From: Candidatus Aenigmatarchaeota archaeon
Lineage (GTDB): Archaea; Aenigmatarchaeota; Aenigmatarchaeia; QMZP01; QMZT01
Assembly: GCA_016932735.1 (NCBI GenBank)
Contig: JAFGCI010000001.1
Location: 1-64,000, forward strand
DNA length: 64,000 bases
Direction of reading: 5' to 3'
Positions within the stretch are counted from its first letter, which is position 1. Every line of letters begins with the position of its first letter. The position numbers and the translations under genes are program-made. Below are positions 7,241 through 18,164 of this stretch, in pieces. The notes under the pieces are model-generated. The model worked only from the letters and a program-made list of their open reading frames with translations, was not told where the DNA came from and did no database searches.

Positions 7241-9835
7241 CTATTCAGACTTTTCAATTGTAGAGGGTTCAGAATTTTCGGTTTCTTCATCTCCGTCCAT
7301 CTTTTCGAATCTTGTGAAAGAGACGACTTTATCACCTTCATCGAGCTTCATTATGCGGACTCCCTGGGTGTTTCTTCCTATTTTCGATATCTGTTCAACT
7401 GGAATCCTTATCGCCTGGCCGTTCTTTGTCATGACAAGAATCTCGTCTGTGTCAAGGACAGGCTTGATATAGACAACATTCCCGTTCCTGTCAGTAGTCT
7501 TTATGTTTATGACGCCCTTCCCTCCCCTGTGGATGGTGTTGTATTCCGTGAACTCTGTCCTCTTTCCGTAGCCGTTCTCTGTCATGGTCAGAAGGGATTT
7601 CGTGATGTCAGATGTGCATGCTCCGACGACTTCGTCACCTTCGGAAAGTCTGATTCCGCGGACACCGGAACCTGTCCTTCCGATTTCCCTTGCCTCGGAT
7701 TCATCAAAGCGTGTGCAGAGACCGCTCTTTGTCGCTATCATTATATCGCTGTGGCCGTCTGTTATGAAGGCGTCCCTTAACTCATCGTCTTCTTTTAGAG
7801 TGACTGCCCTTATGCCGGAGACCCTCGGACGACTATAATCCATCAGGCTGCTCTTTTTGACGGTCCCTTTCTTTGTTACCATCACGAGGCTTTTCTCTTC
7901 CTCAAACGTCCTGATAGGTATAAAGCATTTGATGGTCTCGCCTTCCTCAAGATTGATTAGATTCACTATGGCCTTTCCTCTCGAATATCTGCCTGAGTCG
8001 GGGATGTTGTAAGCCTTAAGCCAGTAGACTTTTCCTTTGTCAGTAAAGAACAGTATGTAGCTATGTGTGTTTGTTATGAAGCAGTCTGATATTATGTCGC
8101 CTTCTTTCGTCTTGGCTCCTATAATGCCCTTTCCGCCCCTGTTCTGTATTCTATATTCCTCAATGGGAAGGCGCTTGATATAATCGTCTTCGCTTATGGT
8201 TATGACGACATCTTCCTCATCTATAAGGCTTTCGTCATCAATCTCTTCAAATTCCATTGCATTATTTATCATTGTTCTTCTCTTATCCGAATATTTCTGC
8301 TTCATTTCAAGAAGCTCTTCTTTGATTATCTTAAGAATTTCATTCTCATCGGCAAGTATTGCTTTCAGCTTATCAATAAGCTTTCTGAGTTCTTCAAGCT
8401 CTTGCCTCACTTTATCCTGTTCAAGGTTTGTGAGGCGCGATAATTTCATATCAAGGATGGCATTGGCCTGTATTTCGGTAAGGCCGAAAGTGCTCATTAG
8501 TCCCTGCCTTGCTGTCGGGACATCCTTTGATTTCTTGATAAGTTCGACAACAGCATCTATGTTATCAAGGGCGATTATCAGGCCTTCAAGTATGTGCGCC
8601 CTGTCCTCTGCTTTCAAAAGCTCGAATTCAGTTCTTTTTCTAACGACAACCCTTCTGTGGACAACAAAATTATCAATAATCTCCCGAAGGCCCATGACCT
8701 TCGGCTGGTTATTAACCAGAGCGAGCATTATGACGCCGAATGTGCTCTGAAGCGGCGTGTGTTTGAAGAGGTTGTTCAGTATGACGTCAGAGTTCGCGTC
8801 TTTCTTCAGTTCGATGACTATGCGCATTCCGTCCCTGTCAGACTCATCACGCAGGTTGCTTATACCCTCGATTTTTTTATCCTTTACCAGCTCTACAATA
8901 TTCTCTATAAGAGCAGTCTTGTTGACCTGGTACGGAATTTCTTTTATGATTATAGTTTCCCTGCCTTTCTTTTCCTCAATCTCAGCAGTTCCTCTTACAA
9001 CAAGCCTTCCTCGTCCTGTTTCATAGTATTTCAGGATTCCGTTCTTTCCCATCAATTCTCCGCCGGTCGGGAAGTCTGGTCCTGGAATATGGCCCATAAG
9101 TTCTCTTGTGGTAATTCCAGGATTCTCAATGGATGCTACGACAGCATTGCATACCTCTTCCAAATTATGTGGGGGTATATTGGTAGCCATCCCGACCGCG
9201 ATTCCTGATGAGCCGTTTATCAGAAGATTGGGTATCTTTGACGGAAGGACTAAAGGCTCTCTTGTCGAACCGTCAAAATTAGGAACGAATGGAACGGTGT
9301 TCTTTTCTATATCCCTCAATAACTCTTCGGCAATTGAAGCCATTCTGGCTTCAGTGTAACGCATAGCAGCAGCCGCATCTCCGTCAATCGAGCCGAAGTT
9401 TCCCTGCCCGTTGACAAGGGGATATCTCAATGAGAAGTCCTGTGCCATCCTGACTAAAGTATCATAAATAGCTGAATCTCCGTGCGGGTGATAGTTAGCC
9501 ATGCATGTTCCGACAACATTAGCCGATTTCCTGAAAGGCTTATTGTGAAGAAGGCCGTTCTCCCACATTGTGTATAGAACTCTCCTGTGGACCGGCTTTA
9601 GGCCGTCGCAGACATCCGGCAAGGCCCTTCCGACGATTACTGACATTGAATAATCGAGATATGATTCTTTCATCTCGTCTTCTATGACCCTATCTATAAC
9701 CTGTCCGGGCTTTACGGGCTTTATCTTTTCCGGGATTTTTGGAGTTTCCTCTAATCCGTCCTTCTCTACCATTTTCTCGACTTCTTCCATATTCTTTTCA
9801 GTCTCGTCTTTGAATCTGTCATCTTCAGCCATCAT
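7241..9835 (-). CDS. gyrA: DNA gyrase subunit A
   Basis: Breakage-reunion subunit of bacterial-type gyrase, which adds negative supercoils. An acidic extension of about 45 residues precedes the conserved core. The catalytic tyrosine is in AMRYTEARM (Tyr160). The C-terminal pinwheel domain has the GyrA box QNRGGKG at about residue 565, which marks a gyrase rather than topoisomerase IV. The length of 864 aa is normal. The start overlaps the stop of the upstream NUDIX gene (ATGA). It ends the gyrB-NUDIX-gyrA operon and converges with nop5. Confidence 0.96.
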   Translation of the reverse strand: MMAEDDRFKDETEKNMEEVEKMVEKDGLEETPKIPEKIKPVKPGQVIDRVIEDEMKESYLDYSMSVIVGRALPDVCDGLKPVHRRVLYTMWENGLLHNKPFRKSANVVGTCMANYHPHGDSAIYDTLVRMAQDFSLRYPLVNGQGNFGSIDGDAAAAMRYTEARMASIAEELLRDIEKNTVPFVPNFDGSTREPLVLPSKIPNLLINGSSGIAVGMATNIPPHNLEEVCNAVVASIENPGITTRELMGHIPGPDFPTGGELMGKNGILKYYETGRGRLVVRGTAEIEEKKGRETIIIKEIPYQVNKTALIENIVELVKDKKIEGISNLRDESDRDGMRIVIELKKDANSDVILNNLFKHTPLQSTFGVIMLALVNNQPKVMGLREIIDNFVVHRRVVVRKRTEFELLKAEDRAHILEGLIIALDNIDAVVELIKKSKDVPTARQGLMSTFGLTEIQANAILDMKLSRLTNLEQDKVRQELEELRKLIDKLKAILADENEILKIIKEELLEMKQKYSDKRRTMINNAMEFEEIDDESLIDEEDVVITISEDDYIKRLPIEEYRIQNRGGKGIIGAKTKEGDIISDCFITNTHSYILFFTDKGKVYWLKAYNIPDSGRYSRGKAIVNLINLEEGETIKCFIPIRTFEEEKSLVMVTKKGTVKKSSLMDYSRPRVSGIRAVTLKEDDELRDAFITDGHSDIMIATKSGLCTRFDESEAREIGRTGSGVRGIRLSEGDEVVGACTSDITKSLLTMTENGYGKRTEFTEYNTIHRGGKGVINIKTTDRNGNVVYIKPVLDTDEILVMTKNGQAIRIPVEQISKIGRNTQGVRIMKLDEGDKVVSFTRFEKMDGDEETENSEPSTIEKSE

Positions 9836-10422
9836 ATCATCCTTGACTTTATATTATCAAAAACATAAGCTGACCAGTTCTCCATCAGCTCCCTTTTTTC
9901 CTCAATATTGCCAATAGATTCTAGACCCCCGATAAGCTTGTCCCTTTCGGCAACTTTTATATCAGGAGTCTTTCCATTCAACATAAAGACAACACCGAAG
10001 TGAACTTTATCAACAGGTGTTTCGTCGCTGTTTATGAAACCAATAATTTCATAATTATAATCGTCTTTGTATTCAAGTTCCTCGTGGAACTCTCTCTTCA
10101 TACCTTCTATGAGGTTGTCACCTTCAAGGTGGTTTATGTGGCCTCCGATTCCGATTGAGTATTTTTCATGAAGCCTCGCTTCTCCGCCCCCTTTGGCCCT
10201 CTTGTAAATGAATATCTTTCCGCCATGTTCAAAGATGCTGTAGGGAATTATTTGTTTGAATTCCGGATTTGTTTCCATATCTTTTCTTGGCCTGCTGACC
10301 ATCGATTTCTTTATCACATGGATGAAGTCTGTTTTTTCTTTAGGCACAAAGCCACTAAAAGCCTTTTCGTCATTGTCCCCGAACAGTTTTTTTCTCGGGA
10401 CGACCATTATCTGTTCATCCAT
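9832..10422 (-). CDS. NUDIX phosphoesterase (COG4112-like) in the gyrase operon
   Basis: Resembles the predicted NUDIX phosphoesterases of COG4112: an N-terminal region with VVPRKKLF, then a NUDIX box starting GGHINHLEGD and ending KREFHEEL. The box departs from the GX5EX7REUXEE spacing by about two residues, so substrate and activity are uncertain. It lies between gyrB (44-nt gap) and gyrA (4-nt overlap), so it is co-transcribed and coupled to gyrA. A house-cleaning role for modified nucleotides is plausible but inferred. Confidence 0.78.
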   Translation of the reverse strand: MDEQIMVVPRKKLFGDNDEKAFSGFVPKEKTDFIHVIKKSMVSRPRKDMETNPEFKQIIPYSIFEHGGKIFIYKRAKGGGEARLHEKYSIGIGGHINHLEGDNLIEGMKREFHEELEYKDDYNYEIIGFINSDETPVDKVHFGVVFMLNGKTPDIKVAERDKLIGGLESIGNIEEKRELMENWSAYVFDNIKSRMI

Positions 10423-10466
10423 AAAAGCACCTTCAGCACATGCCTCAGATTACAAATCTGAGGATA

Positions 10467-12413
<1,947 letters not shown>

Positions 12414-12565
12414 CTATATAATTAACTATATAGTGTATTAATTAATATAAAGGTTTGATTCCCGGAATAATCCATAAATTGAGAGATAGTCATTCATTAG
12501 ATAACCTTTATAATATGTGATTGTTTCTGAATTATAGTGGAGGACATAATAAAATAGAATTTTGC

Positions 12566-12616
12566 CATTCACTATATAAGGTTTCAACGGCGTTTTCAAG
12601 TTTGTCATGCCGGTGA
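12566..12616 (+). promoter_or_regulatory. Shared CoA-regulon element, copy A
   Basis: CATTCACTATAT (12566-12577), then TTCAA, then a dyad with arms CGGCG (12588-12592) and TGCCG (12608-12612) separated by 15 nt. The right arm runs into the Shine-Dalgarno GGTGAT (12612-12617). The same arrangement, with base changes that keep pairing, lies before pantothenate kinase at 35360-35406. The distance from TTCAAC to ATG is 43 nt in both. It could be an operator near the transcription start or an RNA hairpin gating the ribosome-binding site. Confidence 0.65.
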
Positions 12617-12622
12617 TTATAT

Positions 12623-13027
12623 ATGCCCGTTTCAGAATTTTTTAACAGGAAAAATAAAATAGCAATAATAGGCGCATCACCCAATCCAGATAAGTATTCC
12701 TATAAGATATACATAAAACTGAAAAATTCCGGCTTTTCTCTTCTTCTCATAAACCCAAACCACGATTCCATCGAAGGCGATAAATGTTATCCGAGCCTTG
12801 AATCTTTACCAAAAATCCCCGATGTCGTCATAACTTTCGTTCCTCCAATAATCACAGAAGGGATTGTCGCAGAATGCAAGGAACTTGGAATAAAGAAAGT
12901 CTGGATGCAGCCGGGCTCCGAATCTGAAAAAGCGATAGTATTCTGCGAAGAGAACGGAATAGAAGTTATCCATAATGCATGTTTTGTTGTTGATGGTCTG
13001 AAAGAGCGATTCGACTCTACGAACTAA
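12623..13027 (+). CDS. CoA-binding domain protein (COG1832/YccU type)
   Basis: Single Rossmann-like CoA_binding_2 domain of 134 aa. Visible family motifs are the nucleotide-binding AIIGASPNPDKYSY near residues 13-26, LINPNHD, and VWMQPGSESE followed by an acidic helix. Relatives bind CoA in vitro; the biological role is unknown. GGTGAT stands 5 nt before the ATG. It shares its promoter/leader element with the pantothenate kinase gene at 35412, which suggests control by CoA status. Confidence 0.88.
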   Translation: MPVSEFFNRKNKIAIIGASPNPDKYSYKIYIKLKNSGFSLLLINPNHDSIEGDKCYPSLESLPKIPDVVITFVPPIITEGIVAECKELGIKKVWMQPGSESEKAIVFCEENGIEVIHNACFVVDGLKERFDSTN

Positions 13028-13057
13028 TTTAATACACCCTTCCCCCAAATTATTAAC

Positions 13058-13744
13058 ATGAACGTCGACCAGATACTGGCAATTGCGATATTTGTATTGA
13101 TTTTATCATGGTGTTTTGTATTTTATTACAGCCTTTTCTCCGGAGGAGAAGATATACAAAAGTATACAATAGAGACTGTCGGAAACAAAATTCTAAATAA
13201 CATCTCGGTCGATGCATATACAATACCTGTAAGCTTCACCAGTCCTGCTGACCTCACTCAGGAAGTATTATATTTTGACTACATATGGGAAGGAGGAACA
13301 GGAAGCTCTTCAATGGTCTTTGATTCTGGCGGAAACAAGCTTGATTGTGAGCTTTATGATGACTCCATTTACTGGCGGTCCGATTTCTACGAAGGCAGGG
13401 AATATAACTTTTATGTAAAATATGCAGCGGCTCCCCTGCCTTTAAACTGCACAAGAACAACATTCCATTCTGCAGAAAACCAGACAAAGGTGATACCTTG
13501 GGCAGAAGAGAAAACGTTCATGATTTCTCGGTTCCTGATGGATCAGATGGACTCTTATACATATTACCAGTTCAAAAGCCTTATAGACATCGCAGAAGAT
13601 TTCAATTTAGAAATTACAACGGACTCGGATACATTTGAATATGGGATACCAATCCCCCAGAACAGGAATGTCTATTCACTTACATTCAAAAGAGAAATCT
13701 GGGAGTCCGGTGAAGATGCAGATATACTGATTAGCATATGGTAA
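13058..13744 (+). CDS. Membrane-anchored extracytoplasmic protein near prepilin peptidase
   Basis: Not recognised by family. It has one N-terminal hydrophobic helix (about residues 6-27), only Asp as an early charge, and then about 200 residues of beta-rich extracytoplasmic domain with N-glycosylation sequons (NIS, NCT, NQT). The layout resembles pseudopilin-like proteins, but I see no basic prepilin cleavage motif before the helix. It converges exactly with the prepilin peptidase gene, which starts its stop at the next base. Confidence 0.65.
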   Translation: MNVDQILAIAIFVLILSWCFVFYYSLFSGGEDIQKYTIETVGNKILNNISVDAYTIPVSFTSPADLTQEVLYFDYIWEGGTGSSSMVFDSGGNKLDCELYDDSIYWRSDFYEGREYNFYVKYAAAPLPLNCTRTTFHSAENQTKVIPWAEEKTFMISRFLMDQMDSYTYYQFKSLIDIAEDFNLEITTDSDTFEYGIPIPQNRNVYSLTFKREIWESGEDADILISIW

Positions 13745-14599
13745 TCAGAACATAATGTACATTATAACATTACCTAAAAACAGTGTCACAAGAATTGTTA
13801 TTATAAAAACAGGAGCGAATCTTACCCCTTCCTTAATCCATATCTTTCCGCCTTTCTTCTGGAGTTTCCCGATGTCCTCTTCGGTAACTCCAACCCATTT
13901 GCCGTCCATTATGACATCGCCCTCCCGAAGATCTTTGACGTCAATCTGTTTTTTGAATGCCTCTTTCTCAACGGCCTTTCCATAATGGAAAAATATAATC
14001 ATAAATGATATGAAAAACGGAAACATTATCATCGAAAGAGATGGCTGCATTCCCCTGAAAAAATACATGTAAGATGAAAGAGCTGCAAACAAAAGGAAGA
14101 ATGAGGCAATCATCAGTTCGATTTTTAATTTGTTTTTCCTGAGTATATTAACAAATTCTTTGTTGATTTCCCTTTTCCTCATACCCAGAATCAGGCTGTA
14201 AAAAATCATGTAAACCAGTGAGACTATGAAAAAGTTGAAAATTATCACAAGCGGAAAAGAGATGCCTCCTGTTTCAACCAAAAGCCCTCCACTATCCGGG
14301 AAAAGAAATCCCATCCCTCCAAGAAGCCACGCATCGCCGTCGCCCCACTGGCCCGCATAGTAGAGAAGCAAACCGAATCCGAGAAAAGCAAGTCCTGTAG
14401 CAGCCATTGGAATCATCGCGTATAAAGCCGTCTCTGTGAAACCCATAAAAGAAATATAGTATGTGACCCTTGCAATGACTGAAGCTATTATTATAGAATA
14501 AGGAAGCCAGTCAGGAAACTCTGTATATCTCAAATCAAGATAAGCGCTGTAACCAAATCCTATGACAGCTATAGCCAGAAAAATCGCGATGAAAATCAT
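13745..14599 (-). CDS. Archaeal prepilin/preflagellin peptidase (A24 family)
   Basis: Polytopic GxGD aspartic protease that trims class III signal peptides of archaeal pilins and archaellins. The two catalytic aspartates lie in YLDLRYTEFPDWL near the N-terminus and in QWGDGDAWLLGG near residue 88. There are about seven hydrophobic segments; a cytosolic domain of about 50 residues near the C-terminus (KDLREGDVIMDGKW) is typical of FlaK/PibD-like enzymes. The length of 284 aa fits. A small pilin-like gene ends 6 nt upstream, so the two are co-transcribed. Confidence 0.87.
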   Translation of the reverse strand: MIFIAIFLAIAVIGFGYSAYLDLRYTEFPDWLPYSIIIASVIARVTYYISFMGFTETALYAMIPMAATGLAFLGFGLLLYYAGQWGDGDAWLLGGMGFLFPDSGGLLVETGGISFPLVIIFNFFIVSLVYMIFYSLILGMRKREINKEFVNILRKNKLKIELMIASFFLLFAALSSYMYFFRGMQPSLSMIMFPFFISFMIIFFHYGKAVEKEAFKKQIDVKDLREGDVIMDGKWVGVTEEDIGKLQKKGGKIWIKEGVRFAPVFIITILVTLFLGNVIMYIMF

Positions 14600-14605
14600 A
14601 ATAAT

Positions 14606-14902
14606 CTAAGGTCTGTTATCAGCGGTAAGCCCAAAACCACATTTACATTCTGTTCCTAATAATTGTGAACAACTTCTTATTTTTCCTTTCCAGTCAATGG
14701 TACCTTCGTTATAGCTGGCAGTGCCCATATTACATGAAGTTATGCAATTCTGCCTGCAGGAAGACTCATCGGCAGCTCTGGAGCCCCAGTCGCCGAAGAT
14801 GCCCATCCAGTCGCCCATGCCTTTGTTGAATATTATCATTATTATGAGGGCCGTAGCAAGAACAACAACGACAACAACAACAATCTGAATGGATTTTTCC
14901 AT
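14606..14902 (-). CDS. Small pilin-like Cys-rich membrane protein
   Basis: Starting at the ATG at 14902, the 98-aa product has the short charged N-terminus MEKSIQ followed by a poly-Val/Ile helix (residues about 7-25) and a cysteine-rich outer domain with six Cys. The organisation of a few residues, a hydrophobic helix and a small domain, immediately upstream of a prepilin peptidase, suggests a pilin-like substrate. The expected Gly or Ala at the cleavage position is Ser here, so this stays tentative. A longer frame from 14980 lacks ribosome-binding support. Confidence 0.6.
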   Translation of the reverse strand: MEKSIQIVVVVVVVLATALIIMIIFNKGMGDWMGIFGDWGSRAADESSCRQNCITSCNMGTASYNEGTIDWKGKIRSCSQLLGTECKCGFGLTADNRP

Positions 14903-14948
14903 GAATAATAATTGGAAAGAACTGATTAATATATAAAAAGAAGAGATA

Positions 14949-15287
14949 TTACCAATCCAGATTGGCAAGGTCGCCTTCAAGATTGTCCATTTCCGAATCG
15001 TTCAGGTCTTCCTGAAGCGAATCCATATCCGATATCTCTGAGTTCACTTCTTCCGTTACACTGCCATCTGCCTGAGGGCACTCTTCTTCCCACGTTCTCA
15101 GGCACTTTTGTTTTGATTCGCACCATGAATATCCGGCTGCAATAAGACAGCCATGCTCATCTTTGTCACCGCCTATCAGCTGATTGTCGGAGTCATCATC
15201 TTCATTTGTAACCGGCTGTTGTGTGCATCCAGAAATTGATAAAATCAGAAATAAGAATATTACCAATACACCAAAAATAACTTTCAT
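14949..15287 (-). CDS. Lipoprotein with a four-Cys module
   Basis: The product is 112 aa from the ATG at 15287, which has GGTG upstream. It has a signal peptide ending in the lipobox-like LSISGC, so it is probably lipid-anchored at the Cys. A compact module GCLIAAGYSWCESKQKC...EEEC follows; this Gly-Tyr-x-Trp-Cys / Lys-Cys pattern recurs in archaeal and bacterial secreted proteins, from memory, without a known function. The C-terminus is very acidic with Asp/Leu repeats. It lies in the prepilin peptidase gene cluster. Confidence 0.65.
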   Translation of the reverse strand: MKVIFGVLVIFLFLILSISGCTQQPVTNEDDDSDNQLIGGDKDEHGCLIAAGYSWCESKQKCLRTWEEECPQADGSVTEEVNSEISDMDSLQEDLNDSEMDNLEGDLANLDW

Positions 15288-15363
15288 AGCATTCACCTTA
15301 TTATAATTGAATTTAACTCCTATATTAAATTTCAAAAATGAAATGAAAGGAAAATCTGAAGGT

Positions 15364-16899
15364 TTATTCTTCAGACTCCACAACTTCGTAGACCTCGCCT
15401 TCATCAAGGCCTTCTTCTGTTTCCGATTCAACGTCCGTCACGTCTTCTCCAAGGCCGCCGATTTCCTTTATTATATCCTTAATGAAATCGTGGGCGTCTT
15501 TGAGCTCTTCATGAGCCTGCCTTATAAGATCTTTCGCCTGCTCAACGAGTCCGATTGCTTCTTCCTTTTCCTCTTCTGTAAGCTCATCGCCTCTCATGCC
15601 GTTTGCCTGCTGAAGAATCTCTTTCGCCTGTTCATATTTTTCTTTCGCGCTCACGACCTTTACACTGTATTCATCCAGTCTGGTCTGAAGTTCGGAGACA
15701 TCTAGACCTTCTTCCGACATTTTTGCAAGCTTTGCATCTATCCTTTCCTCAAGGGTTTCACTTCTTTTTGTTATTCCCCATATGCCTGCATTAAGAAGCT
15801 CGGCAGAATGGACTTTTTCCCTGTGCCTTATCCTTGACCATATCTGGCTTATTTTCTGTGCAGCCGTCTGTATTTCCTCTTTGGTCTGTGCGGATTCCAC
15901 TTCAGCTACAACACCCTCAAGGTCGTTTATCGCTGTATTAAGTTCATTCAGAATTCCGCCGGCAGTCTCTTCTTCCATACCTTCAGATGATTCTGCCTTG
16001 TATTTTACCTTCTCCAGATGTCTGATGGCCATTTGTGCAGCATTTATTGTGAATTCCTGTGCACGCTCATGTGCTCTTTGCATAAGCTGTGTGCATTCCT
16101 CGCTGTCAACGCCTTCGCATTTTTGAAGTTGTGTTTTTACATCAAGGAACAGTTTCCTGTTTTCATTGTATGCATTGTTCACTTTAATGAATTCGCCTTT
16201 TGCATGTTCATAATTCTGATGGGCTTTCTGAAGCTTCTCAGAGGCTATTGTTCTTTTCTGGTATAAGTTCTGGACGGGAGTCTTCTGTAGCTTATATTTC
16301 TCCATTTCCTGAATAACCCGGTCCTTGCCCATCCGGACCATTTCCGCCTGCTGGGCTCTTGTCATATGCATGAAAACCTTTGCTTTTTCTTCGCTGAGCG
16401 CCTGAAGAACGGTCTCTGCTGATGGGTTTTTCTCTATAAGACCGTCAGCTTTTTTAAGCCTCCATTCGGCAACGGCCTGTGTAACCTTCTGAGCTACGTA
16501 TGCTCTTTCTTTTATAATCTGCGCCCCTTCCTGGAAAAGCCTGCCGCATTTTGCTCCGGCATCCACGACACCCAAACCTTCAAGATGTTCCTGACACCTT
16601 ATCTCATTTCTGAACATCTTCTGGCATGTTATAAGCGGCGTAGACGATAATCTGTTTTTTCTTAGAAAATCAGCACAAACACGAAGCCTTGTGTCATCGC
16701 CCTGATTTTCCGTGTTTATAGGAGTTGACACCAGTTCAGGGTCAGGAGAATTGCCAGTGTCGTCATAAAGCTCCGGCTGAGCTCCCGGGTCCTGATTGCC
16801 TGAACCGTCGGGTGCATTGTTTCCTTCTGCAAATATACTTACAGAGAAAACGCTAAGTGCAAAAACAGCCACCACGAAAATGGCTAAAATATGTTTCAT
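15364..16899 (-). CDS. Secreted coiled-coil protein, 511 aa
   Basis: A signal peptide (about residues 1-24, ending SIFAEG) is followed by an acidic low-complexity stretch, a four-Cys segment near residues 73-115 and a long alpha-helical coiled-coil region up to a very acidic C-terminus. It is Glu/Gln/Lys-rich and has no C-terminal anchor. No named family is recognised; such proteins in small archaea are often envelope-associated. The ribosome-binding site GAGAGGTGG precedes the ATG and a TATA-like TTTATATAA lies at about 16955. It leads the block of genes down to 13745. Confidence 0.68.
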   Translation of the reverse strand: MKHILAIFVVAVFALSVFSVSIFAEGNNAPDGSGNQDPGAQPELYDDTGNSPDPELVSTPINTENQGDDTRLRVCADFLRKNRLSSTPLITCQKMFRNEIRCQEHLEGLGVVDAGAKCGRLFQEGAQIIKERAYVAQKVTQAVAEWRLKKADGLIEKNPSAETVLQALSEEKAKVFMHMTRAQQAEMVRMGKDRVIQEMEKYKLQKTPVQNLYQKRTIASEKLQKAHQNYEHAKGEFIKVNNAYNENRKLFLDVKTQLQKCEGVDSEECTQLMQRAHERAQEFTINAAQMAIRHLEKVKYKAESSEGMEEETAGGILNELNTAINDLEGVVAEVESAQTKEEIQTAAQKISQIWSRIRHREKVHSAELLNAGIWGITKRSETLEERIDAKLAKMSEEGLDVSELQTRLDEYSVKVVSAKEKYEQAKEILQQANGMRGDELTEEEKEEAIGLVEQAKDLIRQAHEELKDAHDFIKDIIKEIGGLGEDVTDVESETEEGLDEGEVYEVVESEE

Positions 16900-17081
16900 T
16901 TTTCCACCTCTCTTTTAGATTTTATAATCATCTGAAATCGGGTTGGGGAAGTTATTATATAAACACGCTTTAGAAAATCATATTTTCAGAATTCTTTCAA
17001 ACTTTACAAAACTTTATCGGGCCCCGGTTTCTGAAAATAAGTTCTAAAAAGCTTTAATTTAACTCAGGACAATTTAATTTT

Positions 17082-17771
17082 ATGGATAAAAAAATCCTTT
17101 TGACTGCATTTATTTTAACAGCTCTTCTTTGCTCAGCCGGAGCGGACGCAGCGACTGTTCACGGAAAAATTTACACGATGGAGCTTGAGCCTGCATTGGA
17201 TGTTATAATTAGAATAAATACAACACCTCAGCAGACGTTCATATCAAAAGACGGATTCTATTCATTCGAAATACCTGAAGGAAAATATTCAATTGAAGCG
17301 GTGATGCAGTCAGAGAAAATGAAATATGCATCTACGGAAAGCATAAAAATAACTGATGATGGGGAATACGTTTTCGATATTTTATTGTTTCCTGACTTAA
17401 ACGAGGAGATTGAACTTGTCGAGGAGGACTTTGATTTTTCCGATATTATCGAAAAAGATACAAGGGCAGAAGACTATTTATTTACAGTAGTAATTGTCGC
17501 GATAATAGTTTTTATAATAGTAGCAGCTTATGCTTATCACAGAACGAAGAAAGTCAGAAAAACAAAATCAAAAAAGGTAACGGACCTCCCCGACAAAGTT
17601 CTTGAATTCATAAAAAATGAAGACGGTAGAACGACCCAGAAGGAAATCAGGAAGAAATTCCCTTTCTCCGAAGCGAAGATAAGCCTCGTGATGGCGGAAC
17701 TTGAAGACAAGGGAATTATAAAAAAGATTAAGAAGGGAAGGGGGAATGTGATAGTCCTGAACAAAGATTAA
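17082..17771 (+). CDS. Membrane-anchored winged-helix regulator (COG2512 type)
   Basis: Domain order: signal peptide (1-23), an extracytoplasmic carboxypeptidase-regulatory-like beta-sandwich (about 24-105), an acidic linker, one transmembrane helix (about 131-149), a Lys-rich cytosolic stretch, and a C-terminal winged helix-turn-helix (about 165-228; QKEIRKKF..SEAKISLVMAELEDKGII). This matches archaeal COG2512-like proteins thought to sense outside the cell and bind DNA inside. It is monocistronic, and its stop overlaps the convergent minus-strand gene at 17768. Confidence 0.8.
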   Translation: MDKKILLTAFILTALLCSAGADAATVHGKIYTMELEPALDVIIRINTTPQQTFISKDGFYSFEIPEGKYSIEAVMQSEKMKYASTESIKITDDGEYVFDILLFPDLNEEIELVEEDFDFSDIIEKDTRAEDYLFTVVIVAIIVFIIVAAYAYHRTKKVRKTKSKKVTDLPDKVLEFIKNEDGRTTQKEIRKKFPFSEAKISLVMAELEDKGIIKKIKKGRGNVIVLNKD

Positions 17772-18070
17772 CCTCTTTCATGATAATGGTTATTGTAAAC
17801 AGTATATCTTTTTTTCTTTTGTCCTGCAAAGTTTTCCTTCTTTTTTGGACCTTCGAAAACTGCCTGATTGAACTGCAACGACCAAAGAATATCGCATTCC
17901 TGCCTCAGAGAAAAACTGTTGTCATACGTTTTTCCATTGTTATGAACAGCTGTCCACTGCTCCCATTCATTAACTAAACCGTTTCTCGTGGTTCTATTGA
18001 TATTGTAAGATTTCAATGCAAGTTCCATTTCCTCCGGCATTCGGCCTTTATAGACAGTTCTAGTTGTCAT
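17768..18070 (-). CDS. Hypothetical protein, 100 aa
   Basis: Not recognised. It is hydrophilic and rich in Asn, Lys and Trp/Tyr, with a basic C-terminus. The start at 18070 has the strong ribosome-binding site GGAGGAGA about 7 nt upstream. A 34-aa frame ends 11 nt inside this gene, suggesting translational coupling. It converges with the COG2512 gene, overlapping it by 4 nt. Confidence 0.55.
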   Translation of the reverse strand: MTTRTVYKGRMPEEMELALKSYNINRTTRNGLVNEWEQWTAVHNNGKTYDNSFSLRQECDILWSLQFNQAVFEGPKKKENFAGQKKKRYTVYNNHYHERG

Positions 18071-18164
18071 ACAAAATCTCCTCCTCATTAAGCAGTCTCA
18101 TTATCCGTGTGCAGGTACCCAGAAAGTCAAGTCTCCTCTCACCAAAATTGAGTGAACTCCTCAT
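18060..18164 (-). CDS. Possible small coupled protein, 34 aa
   Basis: A 34-codon frame beginning at an ATG with GTGAT about 5 nt upstream and overlapping the start of the 100-aa gene by 11 nt. It is basic at the N-terminus and acidic at the C-terminus. The overlap with a well-marked start is the only support. The stretch 18165-18339 further upstream holds no convincing gene on either strand. Confidence 0.28.
   Translation of the reverse strand: MRSSLNFGERRLDFLGTCTRIMRLLNEEEILYDN

Noticed and set aside
8196-8750. 184-codon plus-strand frame opposite gyrA
   Set aside because: Ser/Ile/Leu-rich translation of the antisense strand of a conserved gene; a mirror of gyrA codon usage, not a gene.
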